Shown one piece after another: positions 56,001-63,668 of a stretch of 64,000 bases of DNA (position 1 is its first letter; every line of letters starts with the position of its first letter). Where the stretch lies: positions 1 to 64,000 of the forward strand of contig NZ_BMRE01000008.1 in assembly GCF_014648475.1 (NCBI RefSeq). The letters run 5' to 3'. This DNA comes from Lentzea flava. GTDB lineage: Bacteria; Actinomycetota; Actinomycetes; Mycobacteriales; Pseudonocardiaceae. The position numbers were made by a program, and so were the translations under genes. The notes under the pieces were generated by a model. That model searched no databases. It was given only the letters and a program-made list of their open reading frames with translations, and was not told the DNA's origin.

Positions 56001-59000
56001 GCGGCACCGTCGAGTACCACCAGGTCGACTGCACGGACACGCGGGCGGTGCGGGAGTTCGTCGCCGCCGCCGAACCGGTGCGCGGTGTCTTCCACTGCGC
56101 GGGCGTGCTGCGGGATTCGTTCCTGCTGCGCAAGGACCCCGCCGCGGTGGCGGAGGTCGTCGGCCCGAAGCTGACCGGCGCCCTGGTGCTGGACGAGGCG
56201 ACCGCGCACTGGCAGCTGGACCACTTCGTCGTGTTCTCGTCGGTGTCCGGGGTGCTGGGCAGCCCCGGCCAGGCCGACTACGCCTTCGCCAACGCCGCCG
56301 CCGACGAGTTCGCCCGGCAGCGCAAGCGGTCCGGCCGCACGTTGTCGATCGCGTGGCCGTACTGGGCCGACGGCGGCATGGGCGGCGAGGTCGAGGACGT
56401 GCTGGGCACGTTCGGGATGCAGCCGCTGTCCACTGTAGACGGCATGGCGGCGCTGGAGGCGTTGCTGGCGTCGGATGGCCCGGTCGATCCCGTGGTGCTG
56501 TGCGGGGATCGGGACCGGATGGCCGAGGCGTTCCCCGTGTTCGAGGAACCGGCAGGTGGGGAGCGACCCGTGGTGGAGGAATCGGCGCCGCCGGTGGGTG
56601 GTGGGCGCTCGGGTCTGGAAGCCAGGCTGGCCGCCGTCGTCGCCGAGGCGACCAGGACACCGGCCGCCGAGGTGCGGGCCGACCGCTACTTCGAGGACCT
56701 GGGCATCGACTCGTTGCTGGTGGTCAGGATCGTCGAGCTGCTGGAGGCCGACTTCGGGCCGCTCAGCAAGACGTTGCTGTTCGAGTGCCAGACCGTCGCC
56801 GAGCTCGCCGATTACTTCCTCGCCGAGCACCCGCAGCGGTGCGCCGAGCTGACCGGCGCGGTGACGGAGACCCCTGTGGTGCAGGAGGTCGTGGTCTCGA
56901 AGGTCGAACCGGCCGACGAGATCGACCCCAGGGCGATCGCGATCATCGGCGTGGCAGGCCGGTATCCCGAGGGCGAGGAGCCGGACGAGTTCTGGCAGAT
57001 GCTGCTGGCGGGCAAGGACTGCGTCACCGAGGTCCCGCGCGACCGGTGGGACGCCGAGGCGATGTACGACGCCGACCGCACGCGCGTCGACCGCACGTAC
57101 ACCAAGTGGGGCTCGTTCCTCGACGGCGTGCAGGACTTCGACGCGCCGCTGTTCAACATCTCGCCGCGTGAGGCGAGCGTCATCGACCCGCAGGCCCGGC
57201 TGTTCCTGGAGAGCTGCTGGACCGTGCTGGAAGACGCGGGCTACCGGCCGGACGACGTCGTCACCTCGCAGGATCCCGTCCACAAGCGCGATGTCGGCGT
57301 GTTCGTCGGCGCGATGTACGGCGAGTACCAGCTGCACGAGGCGGAGGAACGCCTGCGCGGCAACCCGATCCTCGCGAACAGCGCCTACTGGTCGATCGCG
57401 AACCGCGTCTCGTACTTCTTCAACTTCCAGGGACCCAGTGTCGCCGTCGACACCGCGTGCTCGTCGGCGTTGACCGCGATCCACCTCGCTTGCGAGTCGT
57501 TGCGGGCGGGCAGCTGCAAGGTGGCCATCGCCGGTGGCGTCAACGTGCTGATCCACCCCAACAAGTACTTCATGCTCGGGCAGGGCAAGTTCGCCGCGGG
57601 CGACGGGCGGTGCCGCAGCTTCGGCGCGGGCGGTGACGGGTACGTGCCCGGCGAGGGTGTCGGCTCGGTGCTGCTCAAGCCGCTGGCGCAAGCGCTTGCC
57701 GACGGTGATCACATCCACGGCGTCATCCGCGGCACGTCGGCGAACCACGGCGGCCGCACGAACGGCTACACCGTGCCGAACCCGCGGGCGCAGGCCGACC
57801 TGATCACCAAGGCGTTGCGGGACGGCGGGCTCGACGCGTCGGCCATCGACTACGTGGAGGCGCACGGCACCGGGACGTCGCTCGGCGACCCGATCGAGGT
57901 GCGCGGGCTCACGACGGCGTTCGCGCGCGACGGCGTGACCTCCGGTGAGGTGCCGGTCGGCTCGGTGAAGTCGAACCTCGGCCACCTGGAGTCCGCGGCC
58001 GGTGTGGTGGCGCTGCACAAGGTGTTGCTGCAGTTGCGGCACCGCACGCTCGTGCCGTCGATCCACTCGTCGCCGCCGAACCCGGAGATCGACTTCGCGG
58101 CCACGCCTTTCGCGGTGCAGCAGTCGGTTGCACCGTGGGAGTCGCGGTCCGGCGGGCCGCTGCGGGCGGGCATCAGCTCGTTCGGTGCCGGTGGTGCCAA
58201 CGCGCACATCGTCGTGGAGGAGGCGCCCGAACGGCCCGCGCGCAGCCACGCAGGTGGTCCGGTGACGGTGTTCCTGTCCGCGCGCACCGACAGCGCGCTG
58301 GCCGCGTACGCGAAGTCGTTGCGGGACCACGTGATCGCCGCGAAGCCGGACCTCGCCGACGTGGCGTACACGTTCGCCGTCGGTCGGGTCGACCTGCCTC
58401 GGAGGTGCGCGGTCCAGGCGGCGAATCTCGCGGAACTCGTGGTGGGGCTGGAGAAGGTGGCGAGCGGTGAGGCGCCGCTGCTGGACGTTCCGGTCGACCG
58501 GCTCGCGCTCTGCGGGGCGCCGGACGGCAGGCGGATTCCGCTGCCGCACTACCCGTTCGAGCGGGTGCGCTGCTGGTACGACCTGCAGATCCGGCATCTG
58601 GACGACGACCTGGACCCGGTGGAGCGCACCGACCTGCGCGACTTCGGCCTGCCGGTCACGGAGGCCGAGCCCGCCGAGCCGGTGGCACGGCCGCCGTTCG
58701 AGCAGGCGCTGCTGGCCGCGTCGGGGATGTTGGTCTGCCCCAGCGTGTCCCTCGAACCTCTCGCGGCGCTGCAGTACGCCCGCGACCTGAACATCAACCG
58801 TCCGAAGGGGGAGTACATGCCGAGGAGCAGCAAGATCACGCTCCGCGTGCTCGAGAAGCCGGCACCGGTCAGGGAGCCTGTGCCGCACGCCGCGCCGGTC
58901 GCGCAGGTCGCCGTGACGGCAGGTCCTGTCGACGCCGTGCTGACCGAGATGTTGTCGTCGGTGCTGTACCTGGGGCCGGGTGAGCTGGATCCGCAGCGCT

Positions 59001-59539
59001 CGTTCCAGGACCTGGGCGTGGACTCGATCCTGGGTGTCGAGTTCGTCGGTGCCGTGAACGCCCGCTTCGGCCTGGCGGTCAAGGCGACGTCGCTGTACGA
59101 CCACCCGACCCCGGCGTCGTTCGCCGGGTACGTGTCGAGCCTGACGGGCGGCGCACCGGCACCGGCACCGGCGCCCGTCGCCGCGGCCGCCCCGGACCGC
59201 ACGAGTGAGATCACGACCACCCTGCGCGCCCAGCTCGCCGAGGTGCTCTACAGCACCGTGGACGAGGTCGACGTGGCACGGACGTTCAACGACCTCGGGG
59301 TCGACTCGATCCTCGGCGTCGAGCTGATCGCGTTCGTCAACCGCACCTACGGCCTCGACGTCAAGGCCGGCGCGCTCTACGACCACCCGACCGTCACGAC
59401 GCTCGCCGCGCATGTCGCCGGTCTGCTCGGCGCGGCACCGGTGACCCAACCGTCCGATGTGGACGCGGTGCTCGCCGCCGTGCGGGACAACAAGCTTTCC
59501 GTCGACCAGGCGCTCGCCCTGCTGAAGGAGACCCGATGA
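52997..59539 (+). CDS. Trans-AT PKS with two modules and tandem beta-branching ACPs (2180 aa)
   Basis: Domain order with approximate residues: KS 8-422 (Cys175 in QTACSSSL; accepts the glycyl-extended chain), DH 567-792 (HVVAGDPVLP at 573; LDGVLQTV), KR 812-1188 (nucleotide motif degenerate, NGMGAVA at 959; Ser/Tyr intact in FSSVSGVLGSPGQADYAFAN), ACP (Ser1239), KS 1312-1743 (Cys1488 in DTACSSALTA), a linker of about 220 residues, two ACPs in tandem (Ser2010, Ser2104), and a C-terminal helical segment (VDAVLAAVRDNKLSVDQALA). The first module should give an enoyl unit. The second has no reductive domain and two ACPs, as expected where a beta-keto group receives a methyl branch from the HMG-synthase cassette. 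It overlaps both neighbours by 4 nt. Confidence 0.95.
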   Translation: MTTDHDLNAVAVVGLACRFGPAGSADALWELLAGGGTGIRRYSDDELIALGHRPETLRRPGFVPAGSVLDEADAFDAELFGYSPQHAEWLEPQQRLLLETSWHALEDAGIAPRGTSLRTGVWMSVGQPTTPPLEITDLDAAGMIRFSSTDKDFAATRISYQLGLTGPSMTVQTACSSSLVGVHLATESLLNEECDAAVVGGASLHFPQAGYVASRDMILSPSGSCRPFDDAADGTVFGNGVGVVVLRRLADALADGDPIRAVIRGSAINNDGGRKMDFHAPSPEGQEAVIREALLLGGIDPATVGYVEAHGTGTHLGDPIEFAALSRVYPRGHVGSVKNVVGHTNTAAGVAGLIKAVLLLEHGTVPAQQGFQTPNSRLSAGGLSVGVGSESWPVAEGPRRAAVSSFGIGGTNAHVVLEQAPTAPASTSTGPRLVVLSARTPAAVDELAARVADALEGADVSLQDVATTLSAGRVHERSRLAVVASDVPGLVTALRTGDGVLRGNVEPVRRGETRTVSPASDDLDATARAWVDGAGELPAMSGRRVRLPGYPFARKHWSPGVELMPTDPVVADHVVAGDPVLPAAAQIDLALKESGAAALSDVTFHQPVRVTDRTRLTVVVDGDRVRISSDVLHFEATVAAAGPVPEEVAPRVAEVVSPAALYELFADNGVAYGPSFQVIEELTRGLEGAVATVAGSLGSGHRVSPYVLDGVLQTVIGCLSGSDFGGETFIPFAVGRVEVFGEVPERIRVHVRPVALAGGGKRIRKFTLTATDSNGAVVLRLTDLALRPIAGAAVPQPSASVHLFAPSLVPQPLQGDSVVLLDGTDAQAAELGEVFGTVLREVPDAVEAAPLIVWPLPYGTPEQQATATVAVLKPLLKQLSRTGARIVVPYAKGSLAGPGIAAMGRCLRAENPRFDLVAVEHTGHLGTDVTSGCRTTVLRPLQITPQGSAFVRGGRYWINGMGAVAEALAAHLLSNYQATVVLTGRSAAEDRGDALARLAGLGGTVEYHQVDCTDTRAVREFVAAAEPVRGVFHCAGVLRDSFLLRKDPAAVAEVVGPKLTGALVLDEATAHWQLDHFVVFSSVSGVLGSPGQADYAFANAAADEFARQRKRSGRTLSIAWPYWADGGMGGEVEDVLGTFGMQPLSTVDGMAALEALLASDGPVDPVVLCGDRDRMAEAFPVFEEPAGGERPVVEESAPPVGGGRSGLEARLAAVVAEATRTPAAEVRADRYFEDLGIDSLLVVRIVELLEADFGPLSKTLLFECQTVAELADYFLAEHPQRCAELTGAVTETPVVQEVVVSKVEPADEIDPRAIAIIGVAGRYPEGEEPDEFWQMLLAGKDCVTEVPRDRWDAEAMYDADRTRVDRTYTKWGSFLDGVQDFDAPLFNISPREASVIDPQARLFLESCWTVLEDAGYRPDDVVTSQDPVHKRDVGVFVGAMYGEYQLHEAEERLRGNPILANSAYWSIANRVSYFFNFQGPSVAVDTACSSALTAIHLACESLRAGSCKVAIAGGVNVLIHPNKYFMLGQGKFAAGDGRCRSFGAGGDGYVPGEGVGSVLLKPLAQALADGDHIHGVIRGTSANHGGRTNGYTVPNPRAQADLITKALRDGGLDASAIDYVEAHGTGTSLGDPIEVRGLTTAFARDGVTSGEVPVGSVKSNLGHLESAAGVVALHKVLLQLRHRTLVPSIHSSPPNPEIDFAATPFAVQQSVAPWESRSGGPLRAGISSFGAGGANAHIVVEEAPERPARSHAGGPVTVFLSARTDSALAAYAKSLRDHVIAAKPDLADVAYTFAVGRVDLPRRCAVQAANLAELVVGLEKVASGEAPLLDVPVDRLALCGAPDGRRIPLPHYPFERVRCWYDLQIRHLDDDLDPVERTDLRDFGLPVTEAEPAEPVARPPFEQALLAASGMLVCPSVSLEPLAALQYARDLNINRPKGEYMPRSSKITLRVLEKPAPVREPVPHAAPVAQVAVTAGPVDAVLTEMLSSVLYLGPGELDPQRSFQDLGVDSILGVEFVGAVNARFGLAVKATSLYDHPTPASFAGYVSSLTGGAPAPAPAPVAAAAPDRTSEITTTLRAQLAEVLYSTVDEVDVARTFNDLGVDSILGVELIAFVNRTYGLDVKAGALYDHPTVTTLAAHVAGLLGAAPVTQPSDVDAVLAAVRDNKLSVDQALALLKETR

Positions 59540-59775
59540 CCGAGCAGGAGATCTTCGCCGTCGTCCGCCGCCACCTCGTGGACGTGCTGCCCGACCTCGA
59601 CGAGAGCCGCATCCAGCTCGACCGCAGCATGAAGGACCTGGGCGCCAACTCCATCGACCGGATGGACGTGGTGATCGGCGTGCAGGACGAGCTCGGCGTG
59701 ACCGTGCCCGCCTCGGCGATGAAGGACGTGCACGACCTGCGCTCGCTGGTCGTCGCACTCCAGGCGCACTCATGA
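59536..59775 (+). CDS. Free acyl carrier protein of the beta-branching cassette (79 aa)
   Basis: This is a stand-alone ACP with the phosphopantetheine Ser in LGANSIDRMDVV. The N-S-I form of the attachment site is typical of the donor ACPs that carry acetyl (after malonyl decarboxylation) to HMG synthase in trans-AT systems. It overlaps the PKS gene and the KS-decarboxylase gene by 4 nt each, so the five cassette genes are translated as a chain. Confidence 0.92.
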   Translation: MTEQEIFAVVRRHLVDVLPDLDESRIQLDRSMKDLGANSIDRMDVVIGVQDELGVTVPASAMKDVHDLRSLVVALQAHS

Positions 59776-60929
59776 CCCCCGAACGCGTCTTCATCACCTC
59801 GGCGGCCGTGCTCTGCACCGTCGCCGAGGACCTGGACGCGTTCCGGTCGGCTCTGCTCGAAGGACGCAGCGGGGTCGCGGACGCGGACGGGGCACGGCTG
59901 AGCTTCGACCTCGGCGACTGGGCTGGACGGCACCTCGACGAGGTCACCGGCAGGCGGCTGAAGCAGGTCGCCCACCGGGCCGCACTCCCAGCGCAAACCG
60001 CCGCTTGCGTCGCCCTGAAAACCGCGCGGCGACTGGGAGAACGCGCAGGGCTGATCGTCGCGGGCGGGCAGCCGCTCGGCCACCAGGCGGACACCGTGCT
60101 GCGGCACCGCGACAAGCCGGGCGCGTTGCGCGCGTCGTACGCGCTGACCCACCTCGACGTGGACGTGGTCGGGGTGGTCAGCGAACTGACCGGGATCCGG
60201 GGTGAGGGCTGGGCGCTCGGCGGCGGGTCGGCCGGCGGCACCCTGGCGGTGATCCAGGCCGCGCGCATGATCACCGCGGGCTGGCTCGACCAGGTGCTCG
60301 TCGTGGCGCCGCTGGCCGAGCTGTCGGCGGCGGAGTTCGAGGCGTTCCGCCGCACCGGCGCCATGATCAGCGGTGACGCGACGTGCCGGCCGTTCGACGA
60401 GGAACGGTCCGGCTTCGTCTACGGGCAGGCGGCGGCCGCGATCGTCCTGGAACGGGAGAGCATCGCGCGGACGCCGCTGGCCGAGATCGCGGGCCACGGC
60501 CACTGCCTCGACGCGCGGCGCGGCACCGAGCCGGACAGCGACGGCCAGGTCAGGGCGATGCGGGCGGCCCTCGGCCAAGCCGATCCCGCCGAGGTCGACT
60601 ACGTCAACGCGCACGGCACCGGTTCCGTGCTCGGCGACGAGACCGAGGCGCGGTCGATCGGCACGGTGTTCGGCGCTTCGACACCACTGGTCAACTCGAC
60701 GAAACCCCTGGTGGGGCACTGCCTTTCCGCCGCGGGCCTGGTCGAGCTCGTGGCCACCGTCGTCCAGCTCGGCGCGAACGCGGTCCACCCCAACCCCACC
60801 CTCGGCAGGCCGATCGACGGCATCCGGCTCGCCGGGCGCACCGCGGCGCACCAGTCCGTCCGCACCGCGCTGTCCAACAGCTTCGCCTTCGGCGGAATCA
60901 ACGCTTCGGTCCTCGTCCGGGCCGCCTGA
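59772..60929 (+). CDS. KS-like malonyl-ACP decarboxylase of the beta-branching cassette (385 aa)
   Basis: The fold is that of a ketosynthase, but the active-site Cys is replaced: the nucleophile elbow reads GGGSAGGTLAV with Ser153 at the Cys position. The two His motifs remain (NAHGTGSVLGDETEA; NSTKPLVGHCLSAAG). This pattern marks decarboxylase KS proteins, which turn malonyl-ACP into acetyl-ACP for HMG synthase. The substrate should be the small ACP encoded just upstream. Confidence 0.93.
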   Translation: MTPERVFITSAAVLCTVAEDLDAFRSALLEGRSGVADADGARLSFDLGDWAGRHLDEVTGRRLKQVAHRAALPAQTAACVALKTARRLGERAGLIVAGGQPLGHQADTVLRHRDKPGALRASYALTHLDVDVVGVVSELTGIRGEGWALGGGSAGGTLAVIQAARMITAGWLDQVLVVAPLAELSAAEFEAFRRTGAMISGDATCRPFDEERSGFVYGQAAAAIVLERESIARTPLAEIAGHGHCLDARRGTEPDSDGQVRAMRAALGQADPAEVDYVNAHGTGSVLGDETEARSIGTVFGASTPLVNSTKPLVGHCLSAAGLVELVATVVQLGANAVHPNPTLGRPIDGIRLAGRTAAHQSVRTALSNSFAFGGINASVLVRAA

Positions 60930-60946
60930 GATCGGGAGCACGCAAC

Positions 60947-62194
60947 ATGAAGCAGGTCGGCATCGAGGCCATCAACGCCTACTGCGGCGAGACGTTCGTC
61001 GACGTCCCCACGCTGTTCCACGCGCGGGGCCTGGACGCCAGCCGCCTCGACAACCTCATGATGAACCGCAAGAGCGTGGCGCTGCACTGCGAGGACGCGG
61101 TCTCGTTCGCGGTCAACGCGGCCAAACCGATCGTCGACGCGCTGACCGACTCCGAACGCGAGTCCATCGAGCTGCTCATCGTCGGCACCGAGTCCGGAGT
61201 GGACTTCGGCAAGTCGCTCGCCACCTACGTGCACGACCACCTGGGCCTGAGCCGCGCCTGCCGGCTCTTCGAGACCAAGCAGGCCTGCTACAGCGGCACG
61301 GCAGCGATGCAGATGGCGGCCTCGGTCGTGGCGGCGAGCCCGCGCGAGGGCACCAAGGCGCTGGTGATCTCCAGCGACGTGGCCCGCCCGGTGCCGCACA
61401 CCTACGTCGAGCCGAGCCAGGGCGCGGGCGCGATGGCGATGCTGATCAGCGACACGCCGGTCGTGGCCGAGTTCGACTGGGGTGCCAACGGTTTCCACAG
61501 CTACGAGGTGATGGACACGTGCCGCCCGACGCCGGAGGCCGAGGCCGGTGACGTCGACCTGTCGCTGCTGACCTACATCGACTGCCTGCGCGGCTCCTTC
61601 ACCGACTACGCGAGCAAGGTCGAGGGCGCCGACATCGTCGACTCGTTCGACCTGCTGGCGATGCACACGCCGTTCCCCGGCATGGTGAAGGGCGCGCACC
61701 GGACCGTGTTGCGCCGCTTGAAGAAGATGTCACCCGCGGACCTGGAGGCCGACTTCACGCGCAGGCTCGGCCCGGCGATCATGTTCCCGCGCGAGGTCGG
61801 CAACATCTACGCGGGCACGGTGTTCCTCGCGCTGGCCAGCACCGTCGCGAACGCCCGCATCGACCGCGAGCTGCGCGTCGGCGTGTTCTCCTACGGATCC
61901 GGTGCCGCCTCCGAGTTCTACAGCGTGGTCGTCTCGCCGGAGTCGCAGCGGGCGGTGCGCGCCATGAACATCGGCGGCGCGCTGGCCGACCGCTACCAGC
62001 TGGCGATGGAGGAGTACGACGAGCTGCTCGTCGCCACGGCCGAGCTGAAGTTCGGCACGCCCGACTTCGCCTTCGACCTCGACCGCTTCCCGCAGATCGT
62101 CAAGACCCAGCTCGCGAACCGGTCGCGGCTGGTGCTGTCCGACGTCCGCGGCCACCACCGCGAGTACGTGTGGCTGGGCGGTGACCAGCGATGA
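60947..62194 (+). CDS. HMG-CoA synthase-like beta-branching enzyme (415 aa)
   Basis: The enzyme adds the acetyl group of the donor ACP to the beta-keto group of the PKS-bound chain. Catalytic residues are visible: Glu in HCEDAVSFAVNAA, Cys114 in ETKQACYSGTAAMQ, and His240 in LLAMHTPFPGMVKGAH. Length is that of PKS-type HMG synthases (about 415 aa). The ATG has CGGGAG 9 nt upstream, and the gene overlaps the first ECH by 4 nt. Its PKS partner is most likely the tandem ACP pair at the end of the preceding megasynthase. Confidence 0.95.
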   Translation: MKQVGIEAINAYCGETFVDVPTLFHARGLDASRLDNLMMNRKSVALHCEDAVSFAVNAAKPIVDALTDSERESIELLIVGTESGVDFGKSLATYVHDHLGLSRACRLFETKQACYSGTAAMQMAASVVAASPREGTKALVISSDVARPVPHTYVEPSQGAGAMAMLISDTPVVAEFDWGANGFHSYEVMDTCRPTPEAEAGDVDLSLLTYIDCLRGSFTDYASKVEGADIVDSFDLLAMHTPFPGMVKGAHRTVLRRLKKMSPADLEADFTRRLGPAIMFPREVGNIYAGTVFLALASTVANARIDRELRVGVFSYGSGAASEFYSVVVSPESQRAVRAMNIGGALADRYQLAMEEYDELLVATAELKFGTPDFAFDLDRFPQIVKTQLANRSRLVLSDVRGHHREYVWLGGDQR

Positions 62195-62925
62195 CTCTCG
62201 TGCAACGCGGTGGCGGGCACGTCCGGGTGATCCTGGACCGGCCCGCGCGCCGCAACTCCATCGACGACGAGCTGCTGGGCGAGCTGTCCGCCGCGTTGAC
62301 GGCGGCCGAGGCCGCTCCCGACTGCCGGGTGTTCGTGATCTCCGCGCTGGGTGAGGACTTCTGCGCGGGCATGGACCTCTCCGCCTCGCACGAGGACCAC
62401 GCCGGGGAGGACGAGCTGCCGTACTGGACGTTGCTGCGGCGGCTCGCTTCCAGCTCGCTGGTCACGGTGTCCCTTGTGGACGGAGCGGCGACGGCGGGCG
62501 GTGTCGGGCTGGCCGCGGCGTGCGACGTCGTGCTGGCTGGTGCGCGGGCGACGTTCCGGCTGACCGAGGCGTTGTTCGGGCTGGTGCCCGCGATGGCGCT
62601 GCCGTTCGTGGCGCGGCGGACGGGCGAGCAGCAGGCGTTCACGGCGACGTTGCTGGCCACCGAGTTCGACGCCGCGGAGGCGGTGCGGATCGGTCTCGCC
62701 GACCGGTCCGGGGACAGCGCCGAGCAGTTGCTGCGGCCGTTGCTGGTGAGCCTGCGCCGGATCGACCGGGGCACGGTGAGCGCCCTGAAGTCGTACCGCA
62801 GCTCGGTTTTCGGCTGGCCCGAGGACCTCGGCGCGGTGGCGGCCGGAGCGTTCCTCGACCGGCTCGCGGCTCCCGGCGTCCGTGAGCGGATGTCGGGGCT
62901 GAAGAACGCGCTGGTGGCGTCATGA
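62191..62925 (+). CDS. Enoyl-CoA hydratase-like dehydratase (ECH1) of the beta-branching cassette (244 aa)
   Basis: This crotonase-fold protein follows HMG synthase, the usual place of ECH1, which removes water from the HMG-type branch. The oxyanion-hole stretch GEDFCAGMDLS and the second one DGAATAGGVGLAAACD are present. The catalytic-loop region reads RLTEALFGLVPAMALPFVAR. It overlaps the HMG-synthase gene and the second ECH by 4 nt. ECH1 and ECH2 are told apart here by order and loop sequence, so the exact split of roles is moderately sure. Confidence 0.9.
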   Translation: MTLVQRGGGHVRVILDRPARRNSIDDELLGELSAALTAAEAAPDCRVFVISALGEDFCAGMDLSASHEDHAGEDELPYWTLLRRLASSSLVTVSLVDGAATAGGVGLAAACDVVLAGARATFRLTEALFGLVPAMALPFVARRTGEQQAFTATLLATEFDAAEAVRIGLADRSGDSAEQLLRPLLVSLRRIDRGTVSALKSYRSSVFGWPEDLGAVAAGAFLDRLAAPGVRERMSGLKNALVAS

Positions 62926-63668
62926 GCGTGGTGGGGCTCGACTTCGAGGGGCCGGTCGCCGTCGTCACGATGGCCGACGAGGCTCGCCGCAACACGTTCG
63001 GCCCGGAGCTGTCGTCCGGCCTGGTGTCCGCCGTGGACCGCGCGGTCGCCGACCCGCGCACCCGCGTGCTGCTCGTCGAGGGCATGCCGGAACTGTTCTG
63101 CGCGGGCGGGTCGCAGCACGAGCTGCTGAACTTCGCGCAGGGCAAGGGAACGTTCGACACCGACGACTTCTTCCGCGTGTTCGCCCGCTGCCCGCTGCCG
63201 GTCGTGGCGGCCGCGCAGGGACACGCGATCGGCGGCGGCCTGGTGCTCGCGCTGTACGCGGACATGCAGGTGCTGTCGGAGCGTTCGGTCTACGCGGCGA
63301 ACTTCATGCGGTACGGCTTCACACCGGGGATGGGCGCCACGCACCTGCTGCCCGCCAAGTTCGGGCCGGTGCTCGGCACGGAAATGCTGTACAGCGGCCG
63401 CAACTACCGGGGCGCCGAGCTGCGCGAGCGCGGTGTGCCCGCGCGGGTGGTGCGGCACGCGGACGTGCCCGCCGTCGCGCGTGAGCTGGCGGCGACCGTC
63501 GCCCAGGCGCCGCGGGCATCGCTGGAGCTGCTGAAGAAGGAACTGGCCGCGCCGCTGATCGAGCGCACGGATCCGGTGATCGCCAGGGAGGTCGAGATGC
63601 ACAGCGTCTCGTTCCACCTGCCCGAGGTCACCGAGCGGATCACCGCTGCCTACGGGGGTGCCCGATGA
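62922..63668 (+). CDS. Enoyl-CoA hydratase-like decarboxylase (ECH2) of the beta-branching cassette (248 aa)
   Basis: The oxyanion-hole stretches are LFCAGGSQHELL and AAQGHAIGGGLVLALYAD. The MRYGFTPGMGATHLLPAKFG block is typical of the ECH2 decarboxylases that leave the final beta-methyl or exomethylene carbon in trans-AT pathways. It completes a full cassette (ACP, KS decarboxylase, HMG synthase, ECH1, ECH2). The stop overlaps the ATG of the next PKS by 4 nt. Confidence 0.9.
   Translation: MSVVGLDFEGPVAVVTMADEARRNTFGPELSSGLVSAVDRAVADPRTRVLLVEGMPELFCAGGSQHELLNFAQGKGTFDTDDFFRVFARCPLPVVAAAQGHAIGGGLVLALYADMQVLSERSVYAANFMRYGFTPGMGATHLLPAKFGPVLGTEMLYSGRNYRGAELRERGVPARVVRHADVPAVARELAATVAQAPRASLELLKKELAAPLIERTDPVIAREVEMHSVSFHLPEVTERITAAYGGAR

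Noticed and set aside
54965..60364. A 1799-codon open frame on the minus strand across the second PKS and the cassette
   Set aside because: It spans several real plus-strand genes and their overlaps, and its translation shows only compositional bias.
59772..60929. KS-like protein as a chain-extending or chain-length-factor KS
   Set aside because: Its nucleophile is Ser in place of Cys, and it sits between a donor ACP and HMG synthase, which fits a decarboxylase.
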